Below are positions 35,701 through 43,141 of a stretch of 64,000 nucleotides of DNA, piece by piece. Under the pieces are notes generated by a model, which saw only the letters and a list, made by a program, of their open reading frames with translations, was not told where the DNA came from and did no database searches. Numbering within the stretch: the stretch's first letter is position 1; every line of letters begins with the position of its first letter. The position numbers and the translations under genes are program-made. Source of the DNA: Kumtagia sp964244725 (GTDB lineage Bacteria > Pseudomonadota > Alphaproteobacteria > Rhizobiales > Rhizobiaceae); assembly GCA_964244725.1 (NCBI GenBank), contig CAXTJQ010000014.1, positions 49,513-113,512 on the forward strand, written 5' to 3'.

Positions 35701-35855
35701 TCGACGTCGGGGAGTTCGCGGATTTCGATGCCGTAGAAGGCGGCGAGGCCGGCGACCGCGATCATGACGTTGATGACGAAGGTCAGCACCGGCCGCCGCA
35801 CGAACAGCGCGGTCAGCCCCCGGCCGGCGGCATTGGCGGCGGCGGCCCCGCTCAC
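32718..35855 (-). CDS. RND-family efflux pump, inner-membrane subunit
   Basis: A 1045-residue resistance-nodulation-division transporter with 12 helices and two large periplasmic loops. LFVRRPVLTFVINVMI is the first helix; GLVVDDAIVVLENIVRRR in helix 4 carries the paired Asp residues of the proton relay; SQIGLVLLVGVMAKNGILIVEFANQLRD in helix 10 carries the Lys. The start is a GTG at 35855, 16 bp after the adaptor stop; the longer frame reads back into the adaptor gene. No outer-membrane factor or TetR regulator is adjacent, so a shared TolC-type channel is likely. Confidence 0.93.
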   Translation of the reverse strand: MSGAAAANAAGRGLTALFVRRPVLTFVINVMIAVAGLAAFYGIEIRELPDVDRPVITISADFEGAAGETVDREVTAVLEGAVARVSGVKSISSTSSYGRSRVTVEFNDGVDLDVAASDARDAVSRVQNDLPEDLDPPRIVKADANADPVMRLAITSDTMSVEDMTILVEDEVADMLAAVPGVADVQISGDREKIFRVDIDQAKVASMGFTVADIRNALASVAFDTPAGSLTTANQDIIVRATANVTTPEAFENIVIAGRTKLGDLATVTLGADIALTSLRSDGKTGIGLGIIRQAQSNTLDISEGVRAAAARIQETLPQGMQIRVNSDDAIFVQGAIHEVEIALGLSVSIVLIVIYLFLLDWRATLIPGLAMPVALIGTLAAIYLAGFSINILTLLALVLATGLVVDDAIVVLENIVRRRNEGMGPRAAAVLGTQEVFFAVIATTATLAAVFVPLSFLPGQTGGLFREFGFVLAMSVLLSSVVALSLCPMLASRMLTNLVAHEDAHRRSPLGRIGSGLASFYARCLRACLNAPAIVILVSAVFAAAAFGAFGLVRNELTPSEDRSLALLRITAPQGVSLDYTTQQMRRIEQLLQPLRDSGEIVSVFANAGQGNATNSGFMVMALAPWDQRARGAQAIIADIDRLAKQVPGVRAFPFSPNSLGIRGAGSGLQFAIVGNSYAELGAVAGAVIAAMEKDPRFDQPRLSTDSTQPQLAIEIDRERASDLGIDIAGLSDTIQAMLDGREVADVFIEDRAYPVKLVSTSNPINDPTDLENIFLKASDGRYVPVSTIASLTERAVAPQLQREQQLRAISITSSLRPDFALGEALTAAREIAAPLLKPGNRIIPLAEAATLGESSSGMLTIFGFAIVIILLVLAAQFESFISAVIIMATVPLGLACAVFALVFTGTSLNAYSQIGLVLLVGVMAKNGILIVEFANQLRDKGASVREAIEQASTIRLRPVMMTMICTVLGGLPLVFASGAGAEARIALGWVIVGGLGLATLSTLFLTPVAYLLLGRFVTPNVENHKRLDRELEHAAGQTILPAE

Positions 35856-35871
35856 GGCCGGAAGCCCCAGG

Positions 35872-37050
35872 TCACGAGCCGTCGCCCGCGGCCATCGGAC
35901 GGTTTTCGGCGCGCCCCGCATCCGTCGTCGGATCGCCGGCGAGGCGCACCGGCGCATTGTCGCGCACGAGATGAATACCCTCCGTCACGACCTGCTCGTC
36001 GGCCGCCAGCGCCGCCTCGACGAGGACGTTTTCGGTATTGCGCTGAACGATGCGCACCGGCGTGCGCTTGGCCACGCCGTCGCGAACCGCCCAGACGAAG
36101 GCGCCATCCGTGCCCCACTGGATGGCGAGCGGGCTGACCGAGGGATAGGTGTCGCCGGCAAAGCGCATTGAGACCTGGAACGACATGCCGGCGCGCAGCG
36201 AATCGTCGGTGTTGGCGATGCGCGCGCGCACCAGGAGCGTGCGGCTCTTGTCGTCGAGGCGGTTGTCGATCTGGCTGACCTTGCCCTGCAGAACGTCCTT
36301 GGGCCGGGCGATCGACGAGGCCGAAACCGGCGCGTCGATCTCGATGGCGTTGGCGTAGCGTTCCGGCACGTAGAAATCGACGATGATCGAGGATCGGTCC
36401 TCGATGCGGGCGATCTCGGTCTCGGGATTGACGAAGTTGCCGGCCTCGACCGGGAGGATGCCGACGATGCCGCTGATCGGCGAGACGATCGCGCGCCGTT
36501 CGAGCGCGAGTTCGGCGTCGCGCAGCGCCAGCCGCAATGTCTGGACGGCAAGATCTGCGTCCGTCACCTGGACCGTGGTGGCGGCGTTGGAGGCGAGCAG
36601 CGACTTGACCCGCCCGGCGCGCGCGACGGCATCCTCCATCGCGATCCGGGCGCGGTCGACGGCGATTTCCTCGACATCGGAATCGAGTGTCGCCAGAACG
36701 TCGCCGCTGGCGACGCGGGCGCCCGGCCCGACGACGATCTCGGCGAGCCGGCCGGTCGAATAGGGCCTGATCGACACGGAAGCGTTGGCGCGTCCCGTGC
36801 CGATGGCCGAGAGGCGGTCGTTGATGGTCGCCGGCCGGACCGCCGCCGCGACGACCGCGCCCTGCTGGCGATTGCCGCCCTGCGCCGGCCTGGTCGCGGC
36901 CGCCGGTTCGGCTTCGGGAAGAATCGCGGCGGGCAGGTCTACGCCCCAGCCGGCCAGCACCGCCGGCGCGCCTGGAAAAAACCGCAACCAGGCGAATCCG
37001 GCGATGACCAGGACCAGCAGGACAACCAGGGCTTGCTTCCAGACCGCCAT
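35872..37050 (-). CDS. RND pump periplasmic adaptor (HlyD/AcrA type)
   Basis: Membrane fusion protein of 392 residues with one N-terminal anchor helix (WKQALVVLLVLVIAGFAWL). The lipoyl halves flank a short hairpin: RPYSTGRLAEIVVGPGARVASGDVLATLD and SPISGIVGILPVEAGNFVNPETEIA; then the beta-barrel domain (ISTCR-like FYVPERYANAIEIDAPV). It links the RND pump to an outer-membrane channel. It is the first gene of the two-gene unit. Confidence 0.92.
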   Translation of the reverse strand: MAVWKQALVVLLVLVIAGFAWLRFFPGAPAVLAGWGVDLPAAILPEAEPAAATRPAQGGNRQQGAVVAAAVRPATINDRLSAIGTGRANASVSIRPYSTGRLAEIVVGPGARVASGDVLATLDSDVEEIAVDRARIAMEDAVARAGRVKSLLASNAATTVQVTDADLAVQTLRLALRDAELALERRAIVSPISGIVGILPVEAGNFVNPETEIARIEDRSSIIVDFYVPERYANAIEIDAPVSASSIARPKDVLQGKVSQIDNRLDDKSRTLLVRARIANTDDSLRAGMSFQVSMRFAGDTYPSVSPLAIQWGTDGAFVWAVRDGVAKRTPVRIVQRNTENVLVEAALAADEQVVTEGIHLVRDNAPVRLAGDPTTDAGRAENRPMAAGDGS

Positions 37051-37582
37051 CGGCGCTCCACGTTCGATGCCGGCCGCGCGTCGACCCGGATTGGCCGGCC
37101 GGTGGCAAGGGAAAGATCGATACGACCGCAGCGCGCCGATATTCGCTCGCGCTTATGACGGCTTACAGACGATGCCGCATCTTAATTATCGGTAAGCCCG
37201 GCCGATCAAGCGCCTTGACGCCGCGATTTCAGCAGATGGCGTCTCAAAACACGGAATCGTGTTTGACATCGATTGGGCCCCGCCTCAAACTCGAAACGGC
37301 GCGGCAGAAAGGCTTTCAAGGCCTCGGCGCGCCTGGGGCGATCGGGAATGCAAAGTCTTTCGGCTGCGCGGCAGGGCGCTTGGCTCGGTTTTCAGCATGA
37401 CGGCTGGCCGGCTCGGGCAATTCCTTGCGCCCGACGGGTCACGGACATCTCGTGGAGGCGGGTCGGATCGGCGTGCGAGGCAGCGCGCCGATCATGACGC
37501 GGAGAAGTCAGGACGCCCCCCGACGCGCCGGCTGCGGCCGGACATCACTAGACCTTTCGCAACGATAAAGGGGACACTCGTC
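37051..37582. other. Gene-free region before the APC permease gene
   Basis: 532 bp without a credible gene. The plus strand holds the inverted repeat AAACACG-GAAT-CGTGTTT and an overlapping TTGACA hexamer at 37247-37268, then about 300 bases up to the permease start that could be an untranslated leader. The minus strand must also carry the promoter for the RND adaptor gene starting at 37050. Confidence 0.5.
37247..37291 (+). promoter_or_regulatory. Candidate promoter with operator palindrome for the amine-use locus
   Basis: AAACACG (37247-37253), four bases, CGTGTTT (37258-37264) form a perfect inverted repeat whose right edge overlaps TTGACA at 37263-37268. A weak -10-like CAAACT lies 17 bp further. 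A regulator bound here would block the -35. No regulator gene is next door. Confidence 0.4.
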
Positions 37583-39145
37583 ATGGCAGCGCCAGGATAT
37601 TCGGACGTCGATAAGAGCGAGGACGTAAAGGTCCTGCACGGCATGGGCTACGCGCAGGAATTGTCGCGCAGCATGTCGAAATTCTCCAACTTCGCAATTT
37701 CCTTCTCGATCATCTGCATCCTGTCGGGCGGCATCAACTCCTTCGCGCAGGCGATTTCGTCGGTCGGCGGCGCTGGGGCGGGCATCGGCTGGATCGTCGG
37801 CTGCGTCATCTCGGGCTTTTTCGCGCTCTCCATGGCGCAGATCGCATCGGCGTTCCCGACGGCCGGCGGCCTCTACCACTGGGCCTCGATCCTTGGCAAC
37901 CGCTTCACCGGCTGGCTGACCGCCTGGCTCAACCTGCTTGGCCTGATCACCGTGCTCGGCGCGATCAACATCGGCACGGCGTTCTTTTTCCAGGGCACGT
38001 TCGGCGGGATGATCGGCATGGATGTCTCGGCGGGCCATATCGTCGCTTTCGTGGCCGTCATCACCGTCGCGCAGGCGCTGTTCAATCATCTCGGCATCAG
38101 CGTCACGACCTTCCTGACCGACATCTCCGGCTACATCATCTTCGCGACAACCGCAGTCCTCGTCCTCGCCTGCCTTTACTTCGCTCCGGCGATCGACATT
38201 TCGCGTCTCTGGACCTTCACCAACTATTCCGGCGAGATCGGCGGCAACGTGTTCCCGCAATCGGACTCGATGGGTTACCTGTTTTTGCTTTGCCTGCTGC
38301 TGCCGGTCTACACGATCACCGGCTACGACGCCTCGGCGCACACATCCGAGGAAACCGAGAGGGCCGCCCACAGCGTCCCGCAGGGCATCGTATCGGCCGT
38401 GATCTGGTCGTCGCTGGTCGGCTGGATCATGATCTGCGCGATCACGCTGGCGATCCCGGACATGACCGTCGCCGCTGGCCAGGGCTGGGGCATGTTTTTC
38501 GCGACGATGGATGCGATCCTTCCGGCCGGACTGAAGGACATCATCTATGTTGCGATCATCATCACGCAGTTGCTCTGCGGTTTGGCGACCGTCACGTCAG
38601 CCTCCAGAATGCTGTTCGCCTTCTCGCGCGACGACGGCATGCCGGTGGGCTCCAAGACGCTTGCAACGGTCTCGCCGAAATACCGCACGCCGGTAACCGC
38701 CATCTGGACGGCGGCGATCCTGGAGATCCTTTACGTCTTCGCGGCGCAATTCGTGTCCATCGGCGGCACCAACCTCTACACGATCGTGGTCAATTCGACG
38801 CTGGTGTTCCTGTTCCTGTCGTTCACCATTCCGCTTGTCCTGGCGATGATAGCCTATGGCGGCGCGAAATGGCCGAAGCCCGGCCCATGGGCGATGTCGG
38901 CGGGACTGTACAAGCTGGTGACTTCCCTCTCGGTCGTCGGCATGGCCATCATCTTCTACATCGCCATCCAGCCGCCGAACGACAGTGTGCTTTGGATCGT
39001 CATAGCCTTCCTCGTGCTCGCGGCGATTCTCTGGTTCGCTGTCGAGAACAAGCGCTTCAAGGGGCCGCCGATCGGCGCCGAAATCGCCAGGCGCGCCTCC
39101 GTCATCGCAGCCGCCGAGCGCGCCGTCGGCGAAACCAGCCGCTAG
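37583..39145 (+). CDS. APC-superfamily amino acid/amine permease
   Basis: Inner-membrane permease of 520 residues with 12 predicted helices. LSRSMSKFSNFAISFSIICILSGG near residue 29 is the first-helix signature of the APC group, AFPTAGGLYHWASIL follows in helix 2-3, and SRMLFAFSRDDGMP is the loop-8/9 motif. Members of this branch carry GABA, choline-like amines or other amino compounds. AAAGGGG lies ahead of the ATG. It leads the locus with the glutamine-synthetase-like ligase, suggesting uptake of that enzyme's amine. Confidence 0.9.
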   Translation: MAAPGYSDVDKSEDVKVLHGMGYAQELSRSMSKFSNFAISFSIICILSGGINSFAQAISSVGGAGAGIGWIVGCVISGFFALSMAQIASAFPTAGGLYHWASILGNRFTGWLTAWLNLLGLITVLGAINIGTAFFFQGTFGGMIGMDVSAGHIVAFVAVITVAQALFNHLGISVTTFLTDISGYIIFATTAVLVLACLYFAPAIDISRLWTFTNYSGEIGGNVFPQSDSMGYLFLLCLLLPVYTITGYDASAHTSEETERAAHSVPQGIVSAVIWSSLVGWIMICAITLAIPDMTVAAGQGWGMFFATMDAILPAGLKDIIYVAIIITQLLCGLATVTSASRMLFAFSRDDGMPVGSKTLATVSPKYRTPVTAIWTAAILEILYVFAAQFVSIGGTNLYTIVVNSTLVFLFLSFTIPLVLAMIAYGGAKWPKPGPWAMSAGLYKLVTSLSVVGMAIIFYIAIQPPNDSVLWIVIAFLVLAAILWFAVENKRFKGPPIGAEIARRASVIAAAERAVGETSR

Positions 39146-39157
39146 TCACCGTCCTAC

Positions 39158-39188
39158 GAGCGCGGCCGGCGCGATGCCGGACGCGCTC
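39158..39188 (+). terminator. Strong hairpin between permease and ligase genes
   Basis: GAGCGCG-G-CCGGC then a GCGAT loop then GCCGG-A-CGCGCTC, a 12-bp nearly continuous stem followed by TCGTGTTT. The U-run is weak, so it may be a leaky terminator or a stabilising hairpin between two cotranscribed genes. Confidence 0.45.
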
Positions 39189-39234
39189 TCGTGTTTAAGC
39201 CGGCACACATTGCGGCAATCCTGGAGTATGAGCC

Positions 39235-40605
39235 ATGGCCGGAAACCTCACCTTCGACGACCTCAAGAAGGCCGTCGCCAAGGGCGAGATCGACACCGTG
39301 CTCGCGGCTGCCGTCGACATGCAGGGCCGGCTCGTCGGGAAGCGTTTCCTGGCGAAGTATTTTGTCGAGTCGGCTTACGACGAGACGCATGGCTGCAACT
39401 ACCTGCTCGCCAACGACATCGATATGGAGACAGTGTCAGGCTACAAGGCGGCAAGCTGGTCGCAGGGTTACGGCGACTTCGTCATGAAGCCCGATTTGTC
39501 GACGATTCGCACTATCCCGTGGCTGGAAAAGACGGCGCTTGTCCTCAACGACTTGCAGGACCCTCAAACACACTCCGACCTCGCGCACTCGCCGCGGGCG
39601 ATCCTGCGCAAACAGGTCGCGCGGCTGCGGGAGCGCGGCTGGCTGGCCCATTTCGCCTCCGAACTCGAATTCTATCTTTTCTCCGAGACCTACGATTCCG
39701 CTCGCGCCAAGCATTGGCAGAATCTGGAAACAGCCTCGCCGTATATCGGCGATTATCTCATCGGCATCACGACCAAGGAAGAAGGCGTGATGCGCCGGCT
39801 GCGCAACGACATGGAGGCGGCCGGCATTCCGATCGAGAACTCGAAGGGCGAGGCCGGGCCGGGCCAGGAAGAGATCAACGTTCGCTACGCCGAAGTGCTG
39901 GAAATGGCCGATCGGCACGTCATCCTGAAGAACGGCGCGCGCGAGATCGCGGCCCAGGAGGGCAAGGCAATCTCGTTCATGTCCAAATACAATTACAGCC
40001 TTGCAGGCAATTCGAGTCACATCCACAATTCGCTGTGGAGCGCCGATGGCAGGACGCCGCTGTTCTTCGACAAGAAATCCGACTGGACATTGTCGACCCT
40101 TGGTCAGCAGTGGGCGGCGGGCCAGCTCAGATACGCCAGCGAATATACCGCGCTGCTTGCGCCCTACATCAACTCATACAAGCGGTTTCAGGCGGGAAGT
40201 TGGGCGCCGACCCGCATCATCTGGAGCCGTGACAACCGCACCGCCGGCTTCCGGCTCTGCGGCGAGGGCACGAAGGGCATCCGCATGGAATGCCGCATCG
40301 GCGGCGCCGATTTGAACCCCTACCTCGCCTTCGCGGCGCTGATCGCGGCCGGCCTTGCGGGCATTGACGAAAAGCTGGAACTTCAGCAGCCCTTTGTGGG
40401 CGATGCCTATCAGGCGGCGCAACTGCCGGAGATTCCGAAGACGCTGCGCGAGGCCACCGAAACGCTGGCCGGGTCGACGATGCTGAAGGATGCGCTCGGC
40501 GAGGATGTCGTGGAGCACTACGTCCACACGGCGCGTTGGGAGCAGTTCGAGTACGACCGGCGAGTCACGGACTGGGAGCTGCATAGGGGGTTCGAGAGGT
40601 ATTAG
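39235..40605 (+). CDS. Glutamine-synthetase-like gamma-glutamylamine ligase
   Basis: A 456-residue type of glutamine synthetase used for amines other than ammonia (the PuuA/GlnA4/IpuC group). The ATP-Mg site is seen as ASELEFYLF near residue 142; GPGQEEINVRYAEVLEMADRHVILK and SHIHNSLW hold the metal-binding Glu and His residues; RIIWSRDNRTAGFRLCGEG and ECRIGGADLNPYLAFAA match the C-terminal half. It would join glutamate through its gamma-carboxyl to an amine. It follows the permease by 89 bp. Ordinary GlnA is less likely since the GS signature regions and neighbours differ. Confidence 0.87.
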   Translation: MAGNLTFDDLKKAVAKGEIDTVLAAAVDMQGRLVGKRFLAKYFVESAYDETHGCNYLLANDIDMETVSGYKAASWSQGYGDFVMKPDLSTIRTIPWLEKTALVLNDLQDPQTHSDLAHSPRAILRKQVARLRERGWLAHFASELEFYLFSETYDSARAKHWQNLETASPYIGDYLIGITTKEEGVMRRLRNDMEAAGIPIENSKGEAGPGQEEINVRYAEVLEMADRHVILKNGAREIAAQEGKAISFMSKYNYSLAGNSSHIHNSLWSADGRTPLFFDKKSDWTLSTLGQQWAAGQLRYASEYTALLAPYINSYKRFQAGSWAPTRIIWSRDNRTAGFRLCGEGTKGIRMECRIGGADLNPYLAFAALIAAGLAGIDEKLELQQPFVGDAYQAAQLPEIPKTLREATETLAGSTMLKDALGEDVVEHYVHTARWEQFEYDRRVTDWELHRGFERY

Positions 40606-40610
40606 TTCGA

Positions 40611-40629
40611 AGGTAGTAAGTTACTATCT
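40611..40629 (+). promoter_or_regulatory. 19-bp palindrome before the toxin-antitoxin pair
   Basis: AGGTAGTAA-G-TTACTATCT: two 9-base arms with one mismatch around a central G, ending 37 bp before the antitoxin start and beginning 5 bp after the ligase stop. This is the expected place for an autoregulatory operator. The surrounding 60 bp are AT-richer than the neighbours. Confidence 0.6.
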
Positions 40630-40666
40630 GTTTGATTATTTGGCTTGATCAGGCTATTGAGCCACG

Positions 40667-41152
40667 ATGACCGAGGGAACCAAATATCACTCGCTGTTCG
40701 AGTACCTGCTTTTTTCCGGCCAGGGCCGATTGTCGATGTCGTTTGCCGAAGTCGAATCTATCATCGGCGCAAGTCTTCCGCCGTCGGCGCGAAAGCGTGA
40801 GGAATGGTGGAGCAACAGCCCCAGCGGTCACAGTCAGGCGCGGGCCTGGATGCGCGCAAGCTATAAGGCGTCGAATGTCGATCTTTCGGGCGAGAAAGTT
40901 GTTTTCAGCCTGGAAGGCTGGCCGGACGGGTATCGAACGGTGAACCTCGGGTCGCTGTCTCCAGGGTCGGGTCAAATTGGTCTCGGAGAAATGGCACAAG
41001 CAAGCTACGATGGGGCGGGATCTGCGCCGACGGCCGGGCAGAACTTGGACCAGGCGGAGCATCCGCTGTTTGGTATATGGGAGGGAAAGGTCACGCTTGT
41101 GGCCGACCACGATTATACGAAGCCTGCATTCGAACCCGATGCAGCTTCGTGA
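40667..41152 (+). CDS. Candidate antitoxin: DUF7662-like domain with toxin-binding tail
   Basis: A 161-residue protein in three parts. Residues 6-82 (KYHSLFEYLL, FAEVESIIGASLPPSARK, EEWWSNSPSGHSQARAWM, VDLSGEKVVF) match what I know as DUF7662, a small domain of unknown function. Residues 83-130 are a Gly/Ser-rich linker. Residues 131-160 (HPLFGIWEGKVTLVADHDYT then KPAF) have the G-K-x-x-(x)-D-x-D-x-P pattern of the toxin-binding tail of Phd/VapB antitoxins. The stop overlaps the PIN toxin start (GTGA). So it is probably an antitoxin whose usual DNA-binding domain has been replaced. This reading is inference. Confidence 0.65.
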   Translation: MTEGTKYHSLFEYLLFSGQGRLSMSFAEVESIIGASLPPSARKREEWWSNSPSGHSQARAWMRASYKASNVDLSGEKVVFSLEGWPDGYRTVNLGSLSPGSGQIGLGEMAQASYDGAGSAPTAGQNLDQAEHPLFGIWEGKVTLVADHDYTKPAFEPDAAS

Positions 41153-41565
41153 CAGTCAGACTGCTCCTCGACACATGCGCGATTATCTGGATCGCGCTCG
41201 AGGAACAGATCAAGCCGGAAGCCAAGGCCGCTATGAAGGCCGCAGCCGCTACTGACGAGAGAGTTCGTGTGTCACCGATATCCGCATGGGAAATGGGATT
41301 GTTGAGCGCCAAGGGACGTCTGCCGACAACGATGCCGCCGAGCGTCCTGTTCCGCGAGGTAATCGCTACTCCCGGCATCAGGATTGAAGCGCTTTCACCT
41401 GAAGTACTGATTGAGTCCTCGTTCCTTCCTGGCTCGCTTCATTCCGATCCCGCAGACCGCATCTTGATCGCCACCGCGCGCGCTTTCGGTTTGACGCTCG
41501 TCACCCGCGACAAGGCTATTCTTGACTACGCTAGGCAGGGTCATGTCAGCGCTCTCGCTTGTTAA
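41149..41565 (+). CDS. PIN-domain toxin (VapC-like ribonuclease)
   Basis: A 138-residue PIN nuclease with all acidic residues: D8 in LLLDTCAIIW, E48 in SAWEMG, D103 in DPADRILIATA and D121 in LVTRDKAIL. VapC-type toxins cut tRNA or rRNA with magnesium. The GTG at 41149 overlaps the antitoxin stop. It ends 14 bp before the aldehyde dehydrogenase gene, so the module sits inside the catabolic transcription unit. Confidence 0.9.
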   Translation: MTVRLLLDTCAIIWIALEEQIKPEAKAAMKAAAATDERVRVSPISAWEMGLLSAKGRLPTTMPPSVLFREVIATPGIRIEALSPEVLIESSFLPGSLHSDPADRILIATARAFGLTLVTRDKAILDYARQGHVSALAC

Positions 41566-41579
41566 CTCGCAGGACTTTC

Positions 41580-42968
41580 ATGACTGAAACCATCAGGCTC
41601 ATCTCGCCGATCGACGGCTCGATCCATGCCGAACGCCCGGTGGCGTCGGATCAGGCGATCAACGCAGCCGTCGAGCGCGCCAAAAGGGCGCAGGCCGAGT
41701 GGGCGCGCACCCCGATCGTTGAGCGTGGCAAATTCATGCTGGCGATGCTGGAGGCGCTGGTTGCCAAGACTGACGAAATCGTCGTGGAACTGGCGTGGCA
41801 GATCGGCCGGCCGGTGCGCTACGGCGGCGAGTTCGGCGGCGTCAAGGAACGCACGGCCTACATGGTCGAGATCGCCGAGAAAGCGCTCGCGCCGGTGATG
41901 GCGTCGAACCCGAAGAACGGCTTCAAGCGCTATGTGAAGAAGGACCCCCTCGGGGTCGTGATGGTCATCGCGCCTTGGAATTACCCTTATCTCACCGCCG
42001 TCAACACGATCGTGCCTGCGCTGATGGCCGGCAATGCCGTGATCCTGAAACACGCCGCGCAGACGTTGCTGGTCGGCGAGCGCTTCGCGCAGGCCTTCGA
42101 GGCGGCCGGCCTGCCCAAGCATGTGTTCCAGAACATCGTGCTCGACCATGCACAGACGGAGAAACTGCTCGGCTCCGGCAGAATCGATCATGTCAACTTC
42201 ACTGGCTCGGTTGCCGGCGGGCGGGCGATCGAGAAAGCTGCCGCAGGCGCCTTCATGACGCTCGGGCTCGAACTTGGCGGCAAGGACCCGGCCTATGTGC
42301 TGCCCGACGCCAAGCTCGACCACGCCGTCGCCAACCTGGTCGAAGGCGCATTCTACAATTCCGGGCAATGCTGCTGTGGCATCGAGCGCGTCTACGTCCA
42401 CGAACATATCTATGACGACTTCGTCGATGGCTTCGTCGCCGAGACCAGGAATTATGCCGTCGGCAACCCGCTCGACCCGGCGACGACGATGGGGCCGATG
42501 GCGCAACCGCGATTCGCCGATGCCATTCGCGAGCAGAAGGACGAGGCGTTGCGCAAGGGCGCGACCGCCCATATGAACTCCAAAACCGACAAGGATCAGC
42601 CCGGTTCGCCCTATCTCGCCGCGGAAGTGCTGACCAATGTCGACCACCAGATGAGCGTGATGCGCGAGGAAAGTTTCGGCCCCATCGTCGGCATCATGAA
42701 GGTGCGCAACGACGAGGAGGCCATCGCTCTGATGAACGACAGCCCCTATGGCCTGACCGCGTCGATCTGGACCGGCGACACCGAGCGGGCGGAAGCGATC
42801 GGCGACCGCGTCGAGACCGGCACGGTGTTCATGAACCGCTGCGACTATCTCGATCCGGCGCTGGTCTGGACCGGCGTCAAGGATACTGGCAAGGGCGTCG
42901 CGCTTTCGGCGCTGGGGTACGACAACCTGACCCGGCCGAAGAGCTTTCACTTGCGGGAAGTGGTTTAG
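41580..42968 (+). CDS. NAD-dependent aldehyde dehydrogenase
   Basis: A 462-residue enzyme of the aldehyde dehydrogenase superfamily. The catalytic Cys lies in FYNSGQCCCGIERVYVHE (near residue 265), the general base Glu in LGLELGGKDPAYV, and the nucleotide motif is FTGSVAGGRAIEKAA. It oxidises an aldehyde to an acid; in this locus the likely substrate is a gamma-glutamylated aminoaldehyde. ATG 41580 (MTETIRLISPIDG) follows the toxin gene by 14 bp. Confidence 0.92.
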   Translation: MTETIRLISPIDGSIHAERPVASDQAINAAVERAKRAQAEWARTPIVERGKFMLAMLEALVAKTDEIVVELAWQIGRPVRYGGEFGGVKERTAYMVEIAEKALAPVMASNPKNGFKRYVKKDPLGVVMVIAPWNYPYLTAVNTIVPALMAGNAVILKHAAQTLLVGERFAQAFEAAGLPKHVFQNIVLDHAQTEKLLGSGRIDHVNFTGSVAGGRAIEKAAAGAFMTLGLELGGKDPAYVLPDAKLDHAVANLVEGAFYNSGQCCCGIERVYVHEHIYDDFVDGFVAETRNYAVGNPLDPATTMGPMAQPRFADAIREQKDEALRKGATAHMNSKTDKDQPGSPYLAAEVLTNVDHQMSVMREESFGPIVGIMKVRNDEEAIALMNDSPYGLTASIWTGDTERAEAIGDRVETGTVFMNRCDYLDPALVWTGVKDTGKGVALSALGYDNLTRPKSFHLREVV

Positions 42969-42981
42969 TTGTCGGCGATCA

Positions 42982-43113
42982 GCCCCCTCCACCGCCTTCG
43001 GCGCTCCTCCTCCCCCGTAAACGGGGGAGGACAGACGGGGCGGTCGGCCGCCGATTCTGGTCCTCCCCTGCGGAGCGGGGGAGGGGAACCACGCGAAGCG
43101 TGGTGGAGGGGGC
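42982..43113. repeat. GC-rich palindromic intergenic repeat, copy 2
   Basis: Outer arms GCCCCCTCCACC and GGTGGAGGGGGC are exact reverse complements. Between them are the hairpin TCCTCCCCCG-TAAA-CGGGGGAGGA and the arm pair TCCTCCCCTGCGGAGCGG / GGGAGGGGAACC, then CACGCGAAGCGTG. The order of elements matches copy 1 at 4751-4908. It fills the gap between the aldehyde and alcohol dehydrogenase genes of one operon. Confidence 0.82.
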
Positions 43114-43141
43114 AATCCCGCTGGCCGATGGAAATCATTGC

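Noticed and set aside
32751..36137. A 1128-codon open frame on the plus strand opposite the RND pump genes
   Set aside because: It mirrors the high-GC codon bias of the pump genes, is rich in Arg, Asp, Glu and Gly without domain motifs, and spans two genes; an antisense shadow.
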